The notes below the pieces were generated by a model. That model was given only the letters and a program-made list of their open reading frames with translations. It was not told where the DNA came from and did not search any database. Source: Rhodocyclaceae bacterium (lineage in GTDB: Bacteria; Pseudomonadota; Gammaproteobacteria; Burkholderiales; Rhodocyclaceae). From it: a DNA stretch of 64,000 bases. The translations under genes were made by a program, and so were the position numbers. The DNA is taken from the NCBI GenBank assembly GCA_016791115.1, contig JAEUNL010000064.1, forward strand, positions 1 through 64,000. The letters run 5' to 3'. Shown piece after piece: positions 56,301 to 64,000 of the stretch; position 1 is the first letter of the stretch; each line of letters opens with the position of its first letter.

Positions 56301-59300
56301 CAGTTGCGTGGCTGCGCATCGGCCCGCAGGGACGCGCCCACCACTGGTAGCGCTCGACACCGATGGGTAGGTACATCCGCCCATCATTCATACCCGGCAG
56401 ACTGTCCATCGCGACGGCACTGACGTGGAGGCAGGCATCCAGCAGAGCCGGGTGCATCAGGAACTCGTCGATGTCCGGGAGCCTCCCTTTGTCCGGTTCG
56501 ATTTCTCCCAAAGCTTCGCCGACCGCGACGCGCACATGCGTCATGGAGCGGAACGACGGGCCGAAATCAACGCCAATATCGCGCAGCCTGTCATAGAAGG
56601 TGCCAACCTCGACGCTGCGAGGCAGCGCTGCGGCACGCGCGGCCAAGTCTGCTGCTGCCGAGGGCTCGTCGGCGGGCACGACACCTGCGCTGGCGCTGGC
56701 GCTGGCATGAAGCAACCACGGCGCGTCGTCATTGACGGCACCGCGGCTGAAGATGCGAATTCGGGCTGGGCCAACAGAGTCTGCCCTGTCGACAATCACT
56801 TGCATTAGGCGCGCCTCGCCCGCACGCAGCACCATTGGCTCGCCGATTTCCAGGCCATCGATGGCACCGACCGACCGACCCTCGGTATGCCACAACGCGG
56901 CGAGGCAGACTTCAAGGTAGGCCGTCATCGGCATGACCACATCCGAACCGATACGGTGGTCACGCAGCCAGGCCGGATCGGTCGCGTCGATGCGCCGCTC
57001 GAACAGCCCATCCACGCCTGCCATGACAAGCCGCGTACCGAGCAGCGGATGCACTTCATGGCCCTGCCGGCGCTGGGAGCGCACGGCGAACGGGACCATG
57101 TAGCGCTCGCGCTGGAATGGATACGTTGGCAGAGCCACTCGCCGTCCACCGCGCGCGCACGTTAGCACCGGCCACTGGATCGGTGCTCCACGCACCCAGA
57201 GCGCGGCCGCCGCGGAACGCATCTCGCGTGCGTCGTCTCGTCCACGGCGCATCGACGCGAGACAAGTCCACGGCGCGTCGGGCGCAGCGCGCGTCGAAAG
57301 CGATAGGAGCGTCGGATGAGGCCCGATCTCGACCGCGACGGTGGCGCCCGCAGCCTTCAGCGCCTCGATGCACGCAGTAAATCGCACCGGCTCGCGAGCA
57401 TGCCGGCGCCAGTAGCGTGCGTCAGGGCGGCTCCCCGTGGCGAACAGCGCACCGCTGACGTTCGAGATGAGCGAGATCCTCGGAGCGGCGTGCGTCACGG
57501 TCGCGGCGCGCGTTTCGAGTGCGTCGAGCATCGGATCCAGCCGCGGCGAGTGGAATGCGTGCGAGACCTCGAGCGCCTTGCTCTCCACGCCGTCCCGCGT
57601 CGCGCGCTCAAGCACCTCGGCCAGCGCATCGGCATCTCCCGAAACGACAGTCTCCTCCGGCGCGTTCAGCGCCGCGATTGCCAGGCGCCGCTCCATGCCC
57701 TTGATCATCGATGCGACCCGGGCCTCGTCGGCGAAAATCGCGGCCATCGCACCGCCAGCCGGAAGCGCCTGCATCAGCCGCCCGCGCTCGGCGATCAGTG
57801 CAAGCCCCTCCTCAAAGCTGAAGACCCCTGCCACGCACGCGGCGGCGTACTCGCCCACACTGTGGCCCACGACGATCGAGGGCACGATGCCCCACGAGTT
57901 CCAGAGTTCGGCGAGCGCGACCTCCAGCGCAAAGAGCGCAGGCTGCGTGTACGCCGTCTCGTTAATCAACGTCTGCGCGCCGTCGCCAAGAAAGAGCACC
58001 TCGGTCAAGGGGCGCTCCAGCAGCGGCGCCAGCACAGCAGAAGCACGGTCGATCGACGCCCGGAAGACGGTTTCGCTCTCGTAAAGCCCGCGGCCCATGC
58101 CAACGTACTGCGCACCCTGCCCGGTGAAAAGGAAAGCGATCTTGGGCCGCTCGCCGGGGCGAAGGGCACCCTGCGGTATGGCGCTCTCGCCCCGCGCAAG
58201 CGCGCGCAATTCCCGCTCGAGCTCGGTTCGCGTCTCAGCCACCAGCGCCGCGCGCCGAGGCTGCGCCGCACGCCCGAGCGCGAGTGTCGCCGCGACGTCC
58301 GCCGGCGAGAGCGCCGGATCAGCCGCAACTGCATCCGCATGCGCCAGCGCAAGCGCTCGCAATGCCGCATCATCGCGCGCGGCGAGCGGCACCACGAAGG
58401 GGCCGACTGCAACCGGAGGAGCGGGCGGCAGCGGCGCCTCTTCGAGCACCACGTGCGCATTGGTACCCGAGAACCCGAATGAGCTGACCCCCGCTCGCCG
58501 CACCCGCAGGCCACGCGGCCAGGGTTTGAGCGAGGTTGGCACCTCTAGCGGCAACCTTTCCCACGGGATACCGGGATTGGGAATTCTGAAGTGCAGGTGC
58601 GGCGGAATGGCCTCGTGCTTCAACGACATCACAACCTTAAGCAGTCCAGCGAGCCCCGATGCCGCTTCGGTATGACCGAGGTTGGTCTTGATCGAGCCGA
58701 TCGCAAGCGGCCGCTCGGCGGGTCGTCCCTCGCGCATCACTGCGCCGAGTGCCTCGACCTCGATCGGGTCGCCGAGCGGAGTGCCGGTGCCGTGCGCTTC
58801 GACGTAGTCGATGTCGGCCGGCGAAAGCGCCGCGCTATCGAGTGCCTTGCGGATCACGGCTTCTTGCGCTGGCCCGTTGGGCACAGTCAGGCCGCTGCTG
58901 CGCCCGTCGGAGTTCACCGCTGAACCGCGAATCACTGCGAGGATCGGGTCGCCCGCAGCCTGTGCGTCGGCAAGGCGCTTCAGTGCGATGACGGCGCAAC
59001 CTTCGGCACGCACGAAGCCGTCGGCCGCTGCATCGAAAGTCTTGCACGCCCCGTCCGGTGCCATCATCCCCCACTTGGAGAAGAGCACCATCGCGTCGGG
59101 CGACAGAACCACGTTGACCCCGCCGGCGAGCGCAAGGTCGCTCTCGCCCGTGCGTAGGCTCTGGCAGGCCATGTGCACGGCGACAAGCGACGACGAGCAC
59201 GCAGTGTCCATCGACACGCTGGGACCTTGAAAACCGAATAGGAACGAGATCCGTCCTGCCGCGACGTTGAGGGCGCTGCCAGTAGCAGAGTAGACGTCGG

Positions 59301-59805
59301 AGTTCTCAGGACCTCCGGCGCGCAGCAGCGTTCCGTAGTCGCTGGTGGTGATGCCCACGAACACGCCCGTAGCACTACCCGCGAGCTTGTCGCTCGCCAG
59401 ACCGGCGCTCTCCAGCGCCTCGGTCGCGCATTCGAGCAATAAGCGCTGCTGCGGGTCCATGGTTACCGCCTCGCGCGGCGAGATGCCGAAGAACTGAGGA
59501 TCAAACCGATCGACCTGATCGAGAAACCCCCCGCGGCGCGTGATCATCTTGCCCGGTGCCTTCGGGTCCGGGTCGTAGTAGGCATCGGCATCCCAGCGAC
59601 CGGCGGGAATCCCGGAGACGGCGTCGATACCCTCGCTTACGACCCGCCACAAATCTTCGGGCGCCTCGATGCCGCCCGGGTAGCGGCACCCCGCTCCGAT
59701 GATCGCGATCGGGGACTTGCGCACTCGTTCGCTCGCGTCCAGGCGCGCCTGCAGGCGCTCTATCGCGGCGAGTGATTCCTGCAGAAGGTTGCGGGGATTC
59801 GTCAT
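53323..59805 (-). CDS. Polyketide synthase, fully reducing module KS-AT-DH-ER-KR-ACP
   Basis: 2160 residues. An N-terminal coiled-coil docking stretch (NLLQESLAAIERLQARLDASERV) is followed by KS (about 32-455; DTACSSSLVA, EAHGTGT), AT (about 555-860; GHSVGEY, HAFH, malonyl-type) and DH (about 920-1200; DHRIGSDVVMP, with Ser for the usual Gly, and HPALLDA). A psi-KR region is followed by ER (about 1460-1770; HSGAGGVGMAA), KR (about 1780-1960; TGGLTGLG, YSSLSAMFG, GNYVAANA, with the LDD of B-type ketoreductases) and ACP (Ser near 2095; LGIDSLTAVELR). The ending ...DDDREEMTL resembles the other PKS tail that hands over to an NRPS. Its start overlaps the transporter gene by four bases. Confidence 0.93.
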   Translation of the reverse strand: MTNPRNLLQESLAAIERLQARLDASERVRKSPIAIIGAGCRYPGGIEAPEDLWRVVSEGIDAVSGIPAGRWDADAYYDPDPKAPGKMITRRGGFLDQVDRFDPQFFGISPREAVTMDPQQRLLLECATEALESAGLASDKLAGSATGVFVGITTSDYGTLLRAGGPENSDVYSATGSALNVAAGRISFLFGFQGPSVSMDTACSSSLVAVHMACQSLRTGESDLALAGGVNVVLSPDAMVLFSKWGMMAPDGACKTFDAAADGFVRAEGCAVIALKRLADAQAAGDPILAVIRGSAVNSDGRSSGLTVPNGPAQEAVIRKALDSAALSPADIDYVEAHGTGTPLGDPIEVEALGAVMREGRPAERPLAIGSIKTNLGHTEAASGLAGLLKVVMSLKHEAIPPHLHFRIPNPGIPWERLPLEVPTSLKPWPRGLRVRRAGVSSFGFSGTNAHVVLEEAPLPPAPPVAVGPFVVPLAARDDAALRALALAHADAVAADPALSPADVAATLALGRAAQPRRAALVAETRTELERELRALARGESAIPQGALRPGERPKIAFLFTGQGAQYVGMGRGLYESETVFRASIDRASAVLAPLLERPLTEVLFLGDGAQTLINETAYTQPALFALEVALAELWNSWGIVPSIVVGHSVGEYAAACVAGVFSFEEGLALIAERGRLMQALPAGGAMAAIFADEARVASMIKGMERRLAIAALNAPEETVVSGDADALAEVLERATRDGVESKALEVSHAFHSPRLDPMLDALETRAATVTHAAPRISLISNVSGALFATGSRPDARYWRRHAREPVRFTACIEALKAAGATVAVEIGPHPTLLSLSTRAAPDAPWTCLASMRRGRDDAREMRSAAAALWVRGAPIQWPVLTCARGGRRVALPTYPFQRERYMVPFAVRSQRRQGHEVHPLLGTRLVMAGVDGLFERRIDATDPAWLRDHRIGSDVVMPMTAYLEVCLAALWHTEGRSVGAIDGLEIGEPMVLRAGEARLMQVIVDRADSVGPARIRIFSRGAVNDDAPWLLHASASASAGVVPADEPSAAADLAARAAALPRSVEVGTFYDRLRDIGVDFGPSFRSMTHVRVAVGEALGEIEPDKGRLPDIDEFLMHPALLDACLHVSAVAMDSLPGMNDGRMYLPIGVERYQWWARPCGPMRSHATVRSPAARDDMLLIDVRIETLDAQPVAALVGLRCRRASRDMFRRRVDSQVGDWLYELAWSPLPSAAATHSEPAGTWLILDDGSGRGERLADEIARGGGETLRVVPQDAPLDGAVGIDPTRPEAYAGLLASAAKAGGLAGVVSLWPLRLPKLGTDSLPGGIQELGTEAALHLLQALAGAPLPRPPRLWFVTAGSQVVDGTETPRIEQAPVAGFARVAATEHPELRVTLVDLDAQDHAADAKALADELCSDTVETQLAWRKGKRYVARLARRSSSHRAHVDDAPLRLGIAERGTLENLAFEPMQRRAPGPGEVELRVRASGLNFRDVLSVLGLYPGELRHLGSDCAGEITAVGEGVTQFAVGDRVVAMAEGAFASHAVTRRDFVAPLPHGLDFEQGAAIPTAYLTAEITLNLIGGIKRGDTVLIHSGAGGVGMAAIALARRVGAIVFATAGSAEKRAVLARMGVAHVLDSRSASFGDEVMRITGGRGVDMVLNSLTGALLDKSFECLADGGVFLEIGKRDLWTYERVAALNRGIRYHIVDCNDNARDTPQLVGEIFTRVLKDIESGALPQLPCTTFAFEHAADAFRHMAQARHIGRVVFRHRVEPRRLDAPIRSDATYLVTGGLTGLGLLAAQWLADQGARHLLLIGRRAPDATTASALAAIESTGVRVIVKSADMASDEGVASLMHALGDGLPALGGVLHCAAALDDGMLVNQNTARLARVMGPKADGAWRLHAGIESRGLRPDFFVLYSSLSAMFGAAGQGNYVAANAFLDALAHYRRALGLPATSINWGAWSEVGMATRSNTVSRAGAQGLASLGPADGIAALDFVLRNNPTQVAVAPIDWPVLAAQLGRASVPPLLRDLVANARSESDRGRNTLTAREQRIDFAALDAVQRLPQLTALVRRELATVLGLSSSPDSIATDQPFPSLGIDSLTAVELRNRLQGALGRSVPPTAAFEWPTVAEMAHQLDALFGGAGGRTGDGEPGDDDREEMTL

Positions 59806-60683
59806 GCGGCATCCGAAAGGGCAATTGGCGTAGTGCGGCGCGCCGTTCTCATCCAGATATAGAGCACGACCGCAGCGATGAGGAACAATCCGAGCAGCAC
59901 CCCGTGAGGCGGCGGCTGGTGGCCGAGCAGGGGCCCGATCAGGACGGAGAAGCCGACGAAGGTACTCGCGACCGGCGCGGTAAGCGACACCGGCGCCACT
60001 GCAGCCATTCGGTCAAGGGTAAGGAGGACAAGGTAACCGACGAGTCCCACGGCAACGAACACTGCGAGATCGTGACTCGCTGGGGCGACCCAGAGCGCCG
60101 GCATTGCCGGCGTGAGAACCAAGAATACGCCAAGCGCCGTATAGAACAAGTTCGTCCTCATCCTCTCGCGGGCGAGCGGCCGCGTCATCACGACGTAGGC
60201 GCTGAAGCACAGCGCCATTCCCAGCGGAAAGACGAGCGAGGCGAGCGGTGGCAACCGGCTTTCTCCGTGCGCCAGGATCGCGCCCACGCTCGCTGCGGCG
60301 CCCGCCGCCCACAGCCATCGATCGATCGACTCGCGCAGGAAGATGCGCGCCAGCACGAGGATCAGAAGCGGAGTCACCCAGAAAAACGCCATCACGGCGC
60401 CCCCCCCGTTCCCCGGCTGCATGCCCGTGATCCAGAAGGCAGGCATGCCGAGCATCAGCATCGAGCGCGCCAACTGATAGAGCGGCCGGCGCGTGGTCCA
60501 GAGCGTCGCCGGTTCGCGCCAGCCCCACAGCGCGAACATCAACAGCAGGTGCACCCCATAGCGCGTCCACACCACCTGGTAGGGAGAGTAAGTCCTGAGT
60601 ACGCTGGCGGCGAGCGTCTCCACGAACATCCACAGCGCAACGAAGGCGAGCATGAGGAGCACGGCGCGGCGTTCGCTCGTCAC
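59802..60683 (-). CDS. EamA/DMT-family transporter
   Basis: A 293-residue integral membrane protein with ten hydrophobic helices and two EamA repeats. The first repeat includes RYGVHLLLMFALWG and GMQPGNGGGAVMAFFWVTPLLILVLARIFLRE; the second includes TNLFYTALGVFLVLTPAMPALW and TAPVASTFVGFSVLIGPLLG. Such transporters move metabolites or drugs. It overlaps the PKS genes on both sides by four bases (ATGA), so it is translated inside the assembly-line operon. It might feed a precursor to the line or carry out a product or intermediate; the substrate is unknown. Confidence 0.88.
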   Translation of the reverse strand: MTSERRAVLLMLAFVALWMFVETLAASVLRTYSPYQVVWTRYGVHLLLMFALWGWREPATLWTTRRPLYQLARSMLMLGMPAFWITGMQPGNGGGAVMAFFWVTPLLILVLARIFLRESIDRWLWAAGAAASVGAILAHGESRLPPLASLVFPLGMALCFSAYVVMTRPLARERMRTNLFYTALGVFLVLTPAMPALWVAPASHDLAVFVAVGLVGYLVLLTLDRMAAVAPVSLTAPVASTFVGFSVLIGPLLGHQPPPHGVLLGLFLIAAVVLYIWMRTARRTTPIALSDAA

Positions 60684-63600
60684 TTAGTCTGCTCCAGGCG
60701 CGCGAGCAGGCGCGCTTCAAGTTCCTCGTCCGTGAGGACCGAGAGCTCGCGATCGTCCGCAGGCGGCGACGGCGGTGACGCCTGCGCGGTCATCGGCGAC
60801 ACCACGGGTACGCTCGCGGCCTCGAGTTCGCGCGCAAGGAAGTCCGCAAGCGCGCCGGCGTTCGGATAGTTGAACGTGAGGGTCGACGGGAGCTTGCGGC
60901 CGATGCCCTGCGCGAGGCGGCGCCTGAGTTCCACGGACATCAGCGAATCCATGCCGAGCTCGAACAGGCCCTTTTCCGGCGACACGGACGCAGCCGAATC
61001 AAGCCCGAGGACGGCTGCGACCTCACCCCTCACGAAGTCGAGCAGCAGTTCGTGGCGCTGGGCCGTTCCGGCGGCCACCAGACGATCGACCCAGGCTGAA
61101 TGCACTGCCACGTCCGCGGAGCCCGGACGCGCGTCCATTCCCTGCCGTCCGAGGTGGGCAAGCAAGGGCCGCGCGCGCCGCGCTTCGTGTAGCGGCTTGA
61201 GTATGTCCCAGTCGATCCTGGCCACCGCGATCTGCGCCTCGCTGCCGGCCAGCAGGCGCCCCAGGGCTTCCAACGCCTCGGCCCCCGTCATTGGCACGAG
61301 CCCGCCTTCGCGGAACGAGCGCTGCGCATCGGCCGATGCGAGGCGCATCGCCTCCCACGTACCCCAATTGATTGAGAGCACGCGCAAGCCCTGTCCACGT
61401 GCCGCGTGGGCGGTGGCATCGAGAAATGCGTTGGCCGCGGCGTAGTGGGCAAAGCCCGTGGCACCCAGCAATGCCGTGGTCGATGAGAATAGCACCAGAA
61501 AATCCATGCCTTGCGCGCGTGCCAGGCGCTCGAGGATCGCCGTTCCCGCAATTTTTGGGCGGAACATGCGTGTGACTTGAATTGCGTCCAACTCGCCGAT
61601 CGGCGCGGCGCTGAGATCCGCGGCCGCATGGACTATGCCGGCGAGGGGTGGCGCCACGCGGGCGAGCGAGCCCACGATCTCGTTCATGCGGCCTTCGTCT
61701 GCCACATCCCCGGCCAAGGCAATCACACGGGCCCCCGCGGCCTCGATCGCCCGCACGCCATCGCTAGCGGGGTCGGGATTGCGGCCCAGCAGGGCTACAT
61801 GGCGAGCGCCACGCTGCGCGAGCCAGCGGCCCACGAGCAGGCCCAGGCCACCAAATCCGCCCGTCACGAGATACGTGGCATTCGCCTTGATCGTGACCGA
61901 TTCGAGCGCAGGCGCCGCCGCATTGCGCAGGCGCGCTGCACGACGCTCGCCGTCACGCCACGCGACCTGATCTTCGCCGTCGCCCGCGTCGAGCGTCGCG
62001 AGAATCGCATCGGCAAGAGCGTCCACGCCGCCCGAACCCGGGAGGTCGATGAGCCCGCCCCAGCGCTCGGGTTGCTCGAGCGCGAACACGCGACCCACGC
62101 CCCACAGCGGAGCCTGCCAGCGATCGACATGGTCGGCCTCGCTCACCGCATGCGCACCGCGCGTGATCAGCCATGCCTTACCCCGGCCCGGCGTCGCAGC
62201 AAGCCTTGCAAGCAGGCGAAGTGGCTCGGTGCAGGCGAGTCGTTCGCAGGACTCCTGCGCGCCCGCTGCGTCGCCATCCTTCAGTGCGAGCGCACCAAGG
62301 TAGACGACGTCTGTGTCGGCGTCGATGCCCGCAACCTCGGCCGCGACGACGCTTACGACCCGATCGCCACGCACTTCGAGTCTCTTCGCGAGAGCGGCAC
62401 CAATGCCGTCGTCGTCACCCACGACAGCCCAGCTTCTGCGCGGGGCCAGGGCGCGCGCCATGACGATGGCCTGCTGGCCAGGGCCACGCGCGAGACCGGC
62501 CCCGTCGGGACACGTCACGATCTCTTCGAAACCGCGGCGCGCAAGGAGGTCGCGCCATGTCGCGCGGTCGACAAGGGGATAACCAGGACGCAGCCCGGCG
62601 TCCACGAACCGCCACCACCCTTCGGTAAGCCCGAAAGTAAGGTCGACCCAGGGCTCGGGCGCCACGCCTTCCAGCAGGAAGATGAGCCCGCCGGGCGCAA
62701 GCAGGTCGCGCGCATGCGCGACCGAGGCGCCAAGATCGGCCGTCGCATGCAGCACGTTCGCGGCGACGATGATGTCGTACTGCCCGGCCTGGAATCCCTG
62801 CGGAGCCGGATCGCGCTCGATGTCCAGAAGCGCGTACTTCACGAACGGGAAAGCGGCGAACTGCTCCTTCGCGCGCTCGAGGAAGACCGGCGAGAGGTCG
62901 GTGAATGTGTACTCGACGCCTTCCGCGGCAAGCTCGGGCAGCACGTAGGTCGTGGTCCCGCCCGTGCCCGCGCCGATCTCGAGGATGCGCAGCTTCGCGC
63001 CGGCAGGCAAGCTCGCGACCGCCTCCCGGATCGCGTATGCGATCGCCCGATTGTACGTGCGCGCGAAGGGCGACTCGACGTAGAGGCTGCGCGCCTCTGC
63101 GAGAGAGCCGTCGGGGAACAGCAGCTGCAACGGATCCTGCGAGCCGTCGAGCACGCGCGCGAGTGCCACACCGCAGCGGCGCAGGGTGCGAAGTTCGCCG
63201 TCGACGGTGCCGAACCGGGCAAGGAGCGCATCGTAGTCTGCGCAAGTATCCGCCGCGTCGAACTGGCCCACGACCTTGAAACCGCCGCCTTCCCGTGCGA
63301 GCACGCCCACCTCGCAGAGGATGTCCAACAAGCGCGCGAAGAGCCGCTCGTGGCGCGCGACGATACGCAGGCGTGCGGCTTCCGAAGTGCGATCGAAGAA
63401 GCGTCCGCGCCCTGCGTCGAAGCCCAGCACCTGCAACGCGGTCGCGATGTGCGCACTGCTCAGGCGATCGAGCTCGGGCAGCAGCGCGGCGTAGATCGCG
63501 AGGTCGTGCTCAGTGGCCAGCGCATCGAAGCGCTCACGCAGCTTCGGCGCGAACCGCGTGGGCGGCTGCAGGGATGCCGCCACCGCTGGCCGCACCGGCG

Positions 63601-64000
63601 CGGCTTCCCAGTCCAAGCGGTAGTACAGATCGCCGCCCGTCGTGCGCGCGCCTTCGGCCGCGCACACGAGCGCCGCCTTCGACGCTCGGCGCAGCCTCAC
63701 CTCGCGCATCGTGCCCAGCACAGCGCCATCGGCTCCGCGCAGCGTCACGTCAGCACGCCATTCGGCGGGCCGCGCGCCGCCCGCGCCGTGCAGCCGCACG
63801 TGGGCCCAGCACGCCTCGGGAAGCGGCCGCGGCAGGTCGATTGACTCGACGCCGGTAAGCAGATAGACCTCGTTCGTGTCGCCGCTGTCGGGTAGCGCGA
63901 GGCCGACCGCCTGCAAAGCGCCGTCGACGAGAACGGGATGCGCCCAAGTGACAGGTTCCCTGGCGCTCGTTACTGGAAGCGCGATCCAGGCGAGCGCCTC
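60680..64000 (-). CDS. Polyketide synthase, partial: DH-cMT-KR-ACP
   Basis: 1106 residues are visible; the frame runs open through the right edge, so the N-terminal KS, AT and start of the DH are outside. The DH C-terminal motif HPVLVDGALQ is at about residue 22. A C-methyltransferase domain (about 180-560) has LEIGAGTGGTT, FTDLSPVFLERA and ANVLHAT. KR (about 705-900) has VTGGFGGLG and FSSTTALLG with HYAAANAF, and lacks the LDD marker. ACP (Ser near 1017) has LGMDSLMSVELR. The C-terminal tail (LTDEELEARLLARLEQ) is a helical docking region for a downstream PKS. The module would give an alpha-methyl, beta-reduced or unsaturated unit. It overlaps the transporter gene by four bases. Confidence 0.92.
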   Translation of the reverse strand, partial: EALAWIALPVTSAREPVTWAHPVLVDGALQAVGLALPDSGDTNEVYLLTGVESIDLPRPLPEACWAHVRLHGAGGARPAEWRADVTLRGADGAVLGTMREVRLRRASKAALVCAAEGARTTGGDLYYRLDWEAAPVRPAVAASLQPPTRFAPKLRERFDALATEHDLAIYAALLPELDRLSSAHIATALQVLGFDAGRGRFFDRTSEAARLRIVARHERLFARLLDILCEVGVLAREGGGFKVVGQFDAADTCADYDALLARFGTVDGELRTLRRCGVALARVLDGSQDPLQLLFPDGSLAEARSLYVESPFARTYNRAIAYAIREAVASLPAGAKLRILEIGAGTGGTTTYVLPELAAEGVEYTFTDLSPVFLERAKEQFAAFPFVKYALLDIERDPAPQGFQAGQYDIIVAANVLHATADLGASVAHARDLLAPGGLIFLLEGVAPEPWVDLTFGLTEGWWRFVDAGLRPGYPLVDRATWRDLLARRGFEEIVTCPDGAGLARGPGQQAIVMARALAPRRSWAVVGDDDGIGAALAKRLEVRGDRVVSVVAAEVAGIDADTDVVYLGALALKDGDAAGAQESCERLACTEPLRLLARLAATPGRGKAWLITRGAHAVSEADHVDRWQAPLWGVGRVFALEQPERWGGLIDLPGSGGVDALADAILATLDAGDGEDQVAWRDGERRAARLRNAAAPALESVTIKANATYLVTGGFGGLGLLVGRWLAQRGARHVALLGRNPDPASDGVRAIEAAGARVIALAGDVADEGRMNEIVGSLARVAPPLAGIVHAAADLSAAPIGELDAIQVTRMFRPKIAGTAILERLARAQGMDFLVLFSSTTALLGATGFAHYAAANAFLDATAHAARGQGLRVLSINWGTWEAMRLASADAQRSFREGGLVPMTGAEALEALGRLLAGSEAQIAVARIDWDILKPLHEARRARPLLAHLGRQGMDARPGSADVAVHSAWVDRLVAAGTAQRHELLLDFVRGEVAAVLGLDSAASVSPEKGLFELGMDSLMSVELRRRLAQGIGRKLPSTLTFNYPNAGALADFLARELEAASVPVVSPMTAQASPPSPPADDRELSVLTDEELEARLLARLEQTK

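Noticed and set aside
53980..56370. Long plus-strand open frame (796 codons) antisense to the PKS
   Set aside because: High-GC coding DNA leaves long antisense frames open; the minus strand encodes clear KR, ER and DH domains here, and the antisense product has no domain.
61511..63844. Plus-strand open frame (777 codons) antisense to the partial PKS
   Set aside because: Same reason: the minus strand carries cMT, KR and ACP motifs in a continuous frame.
1..64000. tRNA or rRNA genes
   Set aside because: No tRNA-like T-loop/CCA arrangement or rRNA sequence was noticed by eye; a dedicated scan was not possible.

Overview
The window reads as the chromosome of a fairly high-GC proteobacterium, most likely beta- or gammaproteobacterial. 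The strongest taxonomic hint is a dense set of proteins of the families that accompany exosortase A (XrtA/EpsH, the 'PEP-CTERM locus' families). The species cannot be named from the sequence alone. Two large systems sit side by side, almost all on the minus strand: an exopolysaccharide (EPS) locus (about 1-39,000) and a modular polyketide/nonribosomal-peptide assembly line (39,323 to beyond 64,000).

EPS core (1-15,000). A secreted FN3-PKD-FG-GAP protein, cut by the left edge, is divergent from an XrtA-type secretion ATPase. An internally deleted IS3-family element follows, then the initiating polyprenyl glycosylphosphotransferase. Next comes an operon that reads, in transcription order, Wza-like export lipoprotein, chain-length determinant, tyrosine autokinase, outer-membrane beta-barrel protein and polysaccharide deacetylase. 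On the plus strand lie two secreted proteins, a beta-helix protein and a cysteine-rich protein of unknown function. A good sigma-54 -24/-12 site with an upstream perfect inverted repeat precedes the beta-helix gene, and a second sigma-54-like site precedes the FG-GAP gene.

EPS assembly and decoration (15,000-39,000). Two tight minus-strand runs encode seven glycosyltransferases, an O-antigen-ligase-like protein, an asparagine-synthase-type amidotransferase, a hexapeptide acetyltransferase, a rhamnogalacturonan-lyase-like protein (PcRGLX/YetA type) and a FemAB-like protein. They also encode a Wzm/Wzt ABC exporter, a protein with a duplicated Cys-rich domain of unknown function, and a nucleotide-sugar group (DUF4910, PIG-L deacetylase, sugar nucleotidyltransferase, epimerase, C-methyltransferase). 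No exosortase and no recognisable PEP-CTERM substrate is visible inside the window.

Assembly line (39,323->64,000). In transcription order: a PKS (cut by the right edge: DH-cMT-KR-ACP visible), an EamA-type transporter, a fully reducing PKS module (KS-AT-DH-ER-KR-ACP), an NRPS module with a glycine-like code, a KS-AT-KR-ACP module, an NRPS module with a valine-like code plus thioesterase, and a cyclic-peptide-type ABC exporter. The junctions are nearly all overlaps of a few bases, so this looks like one long operon. If it is colinear, the product is a reduced, C-methylated acyl chain joined to Gly, extended by one ketide unit, joined to an aliphatic residue such as Val, and released by an unusual Cys-type thioesterase. 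The subunit ends carry a readable docking code: both PKS subunits that hand over to an NRPS end in a DREE tail, and both NRPS subunits begin with a TubC-type docking domain.
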